From Desulfocapsaceae bacterium (GTDB lineage Bacteria > Desulfobacterota > Desulfobulbia > Desulfobulbales > Desulfocapsaceae), in assembly GCA_030653035.1 (NCBI GenBank), contig JAUSAB010000072.1:23099-87098 (forward strand): a stretch of DNA of 64,000 bases. The letters are read 5' to 3'. Position 1 is the first letter of the stretch; every line of letters begins with the position of its first letter. This document shows positions 63,581-64,000 of the stretch, in pieces. The notes below the pieces were generated by a model. It did not search any database and had not been told where the DNA came from. It saw only the letters and a program-made list of their open reading frames with translations. The translations under genes and the position numbers were made by a program.

Positions 63581-64000
63581 ATGAGCGAACACCCCGACAC
63601 CCCTGTGGCCCTCACCACCGCCCCCACTGGCTACGCCGACTGGCTCGCGGAACTGAAGACCCGTATCCACACCGCCCAGCAGCGCGCGGCGCTGGCGGTG
63701 AACCGCGAACTGGTGCTGATCTATTGGCAGATTGGCCGCGATATTCTGGAACGGCAAGCCCAACAAGGCTGGGGTGCCAAGGTGATCGAGCGGCTGGCGC
63801 ACGATCTGCGCACCGCTTTCCCGGACATGAAGGGGTTTTCGCCGCGTAATCTCAAGTACATGCGCGCCTTTGCCGAGACTTGGCCGGATAGTGAATTTGT
63901 GCAAGGGGTGCTTGCACAATTGCCTTGGTATCACCAGCTTGCCCTGTTAGACAAATTGCGCACGGAGGAGGAGCGCCGTTGGTATGCCGCCAAGGCTATT
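63581..64000 (+). CDS. DUF1016 (YhcG-like) nuclease-family protein, N-terminal part
   Basis: 140 codons to the window edge. LVLIYWQIGRDILERQAQQGWGAKVIERLAHDL and FSPRNLKYMRAFAETWP match the DUF1016 N-terminal domain; these proteins end in a PDDEXK nuclease domain, not visible here. AAGGAA precedes the ATG. Often found with restriction-modification and other defence genes. Confidence 0.85.
   Translation, partial: MSEHPDTPVALTTAPTGYADWLAELKTRIHTAQQRAALAVNRELVLIYWQIGRDILERQAQQGWGAKVIERLAHDLRTAFPDMKGFSPRNLKYMRAFAETWPDSEFVQGVLAQLPWYHQLALLDKLRTEEERRWYAAKAI

Overview
The window looks like chromosome from a Desulfobacterota bacterium, most likely of the Desulfobulbales (sulfur-disproportionating or cable-bacterium relatives). 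Three things point there: a yedE / tusA / dsrE plus two small genes cluster, proposed in the literature as a marker of sulfur disproportionation; a probable UGA-encoded selenoprotein in a thiol-redox operon; and the gene styles (QueH, split RdgC-like pair, RAYT/REP units, multi-PAS kinases). This assignment is inference. No 16S rRNA gene or other direct marker is present.

Region by region. 1-6121 (minus strand): a partial rpoD, then dnaG, a palindromic repeat, and a PBP1b gene translationally coupled to a TPR lipoprotein that resembles the LpoP activator. 6122-15940: a transposon graveyard with ISL3, IS1595, RAYT, IS66 and IS630 relics around a small histidine-kinase-like / response-regulator pair and a 1302-residue PAS/PocR hybrid kinase. 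15981-18416: an unrecognised secreted protein, a DUF2721 membrane protein and a Pal/OmpA lipoprotein. 18446-25031 (minus): a long run fau - HDAC-like - REC/HD-GYP - gatC - gatA - hisC - cmk. 25122-27903: the divergent YTD-type sulfur cluster. 27978-36630: a serine hydrolase, then dnaN, gyrB, gyrA and gpsA; dnaN and gyrB are strikingly AT-rich. 36648-39457 (minus): rdgB, queH and a sigma-54 regulator. 39613-39887: two tRNA-Ser genes. 39988-41129: an ArsC/thioredoxin-like selenoprotein coupled to a rhodanese-rubrerythrin fusion. 41203-48841: membrane proteins, radA, hemW, radC, gatB and a two-gene RdgC-like pair separated by a MITE-like element. 49109-49367: tRNA-Lys and tRNA-Glu with promoter and terminator. 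49432-64000: a second MITE copy, a WYL regulator, a frameshifted small gene, a BRO-N protein, and a complete type I-E CRISPR-Cas locus (cas3, cas8e, cse2, cas6e, cas7e, cas5e, cas1e, cas2e) with a 48-spacer array. The array ends in a mosaic of degenerate repeats of I-C and I-E style, followed by a DUF1016 nuclease gene cut by the window edge.

The observations most worth a second look are the in-frame UGA selenoprotein (39988-40320), the hybrid CRISPR repeat and relic repeats (63243-63551), the pyrimidine-only last base of the CRISPR repeat (a hint about the PAM), the YTD cluster with a palindromic site between its divergent promoters, the LpoP-like lipoprotein, and REP sequences that cap two unrelated transposase relics.
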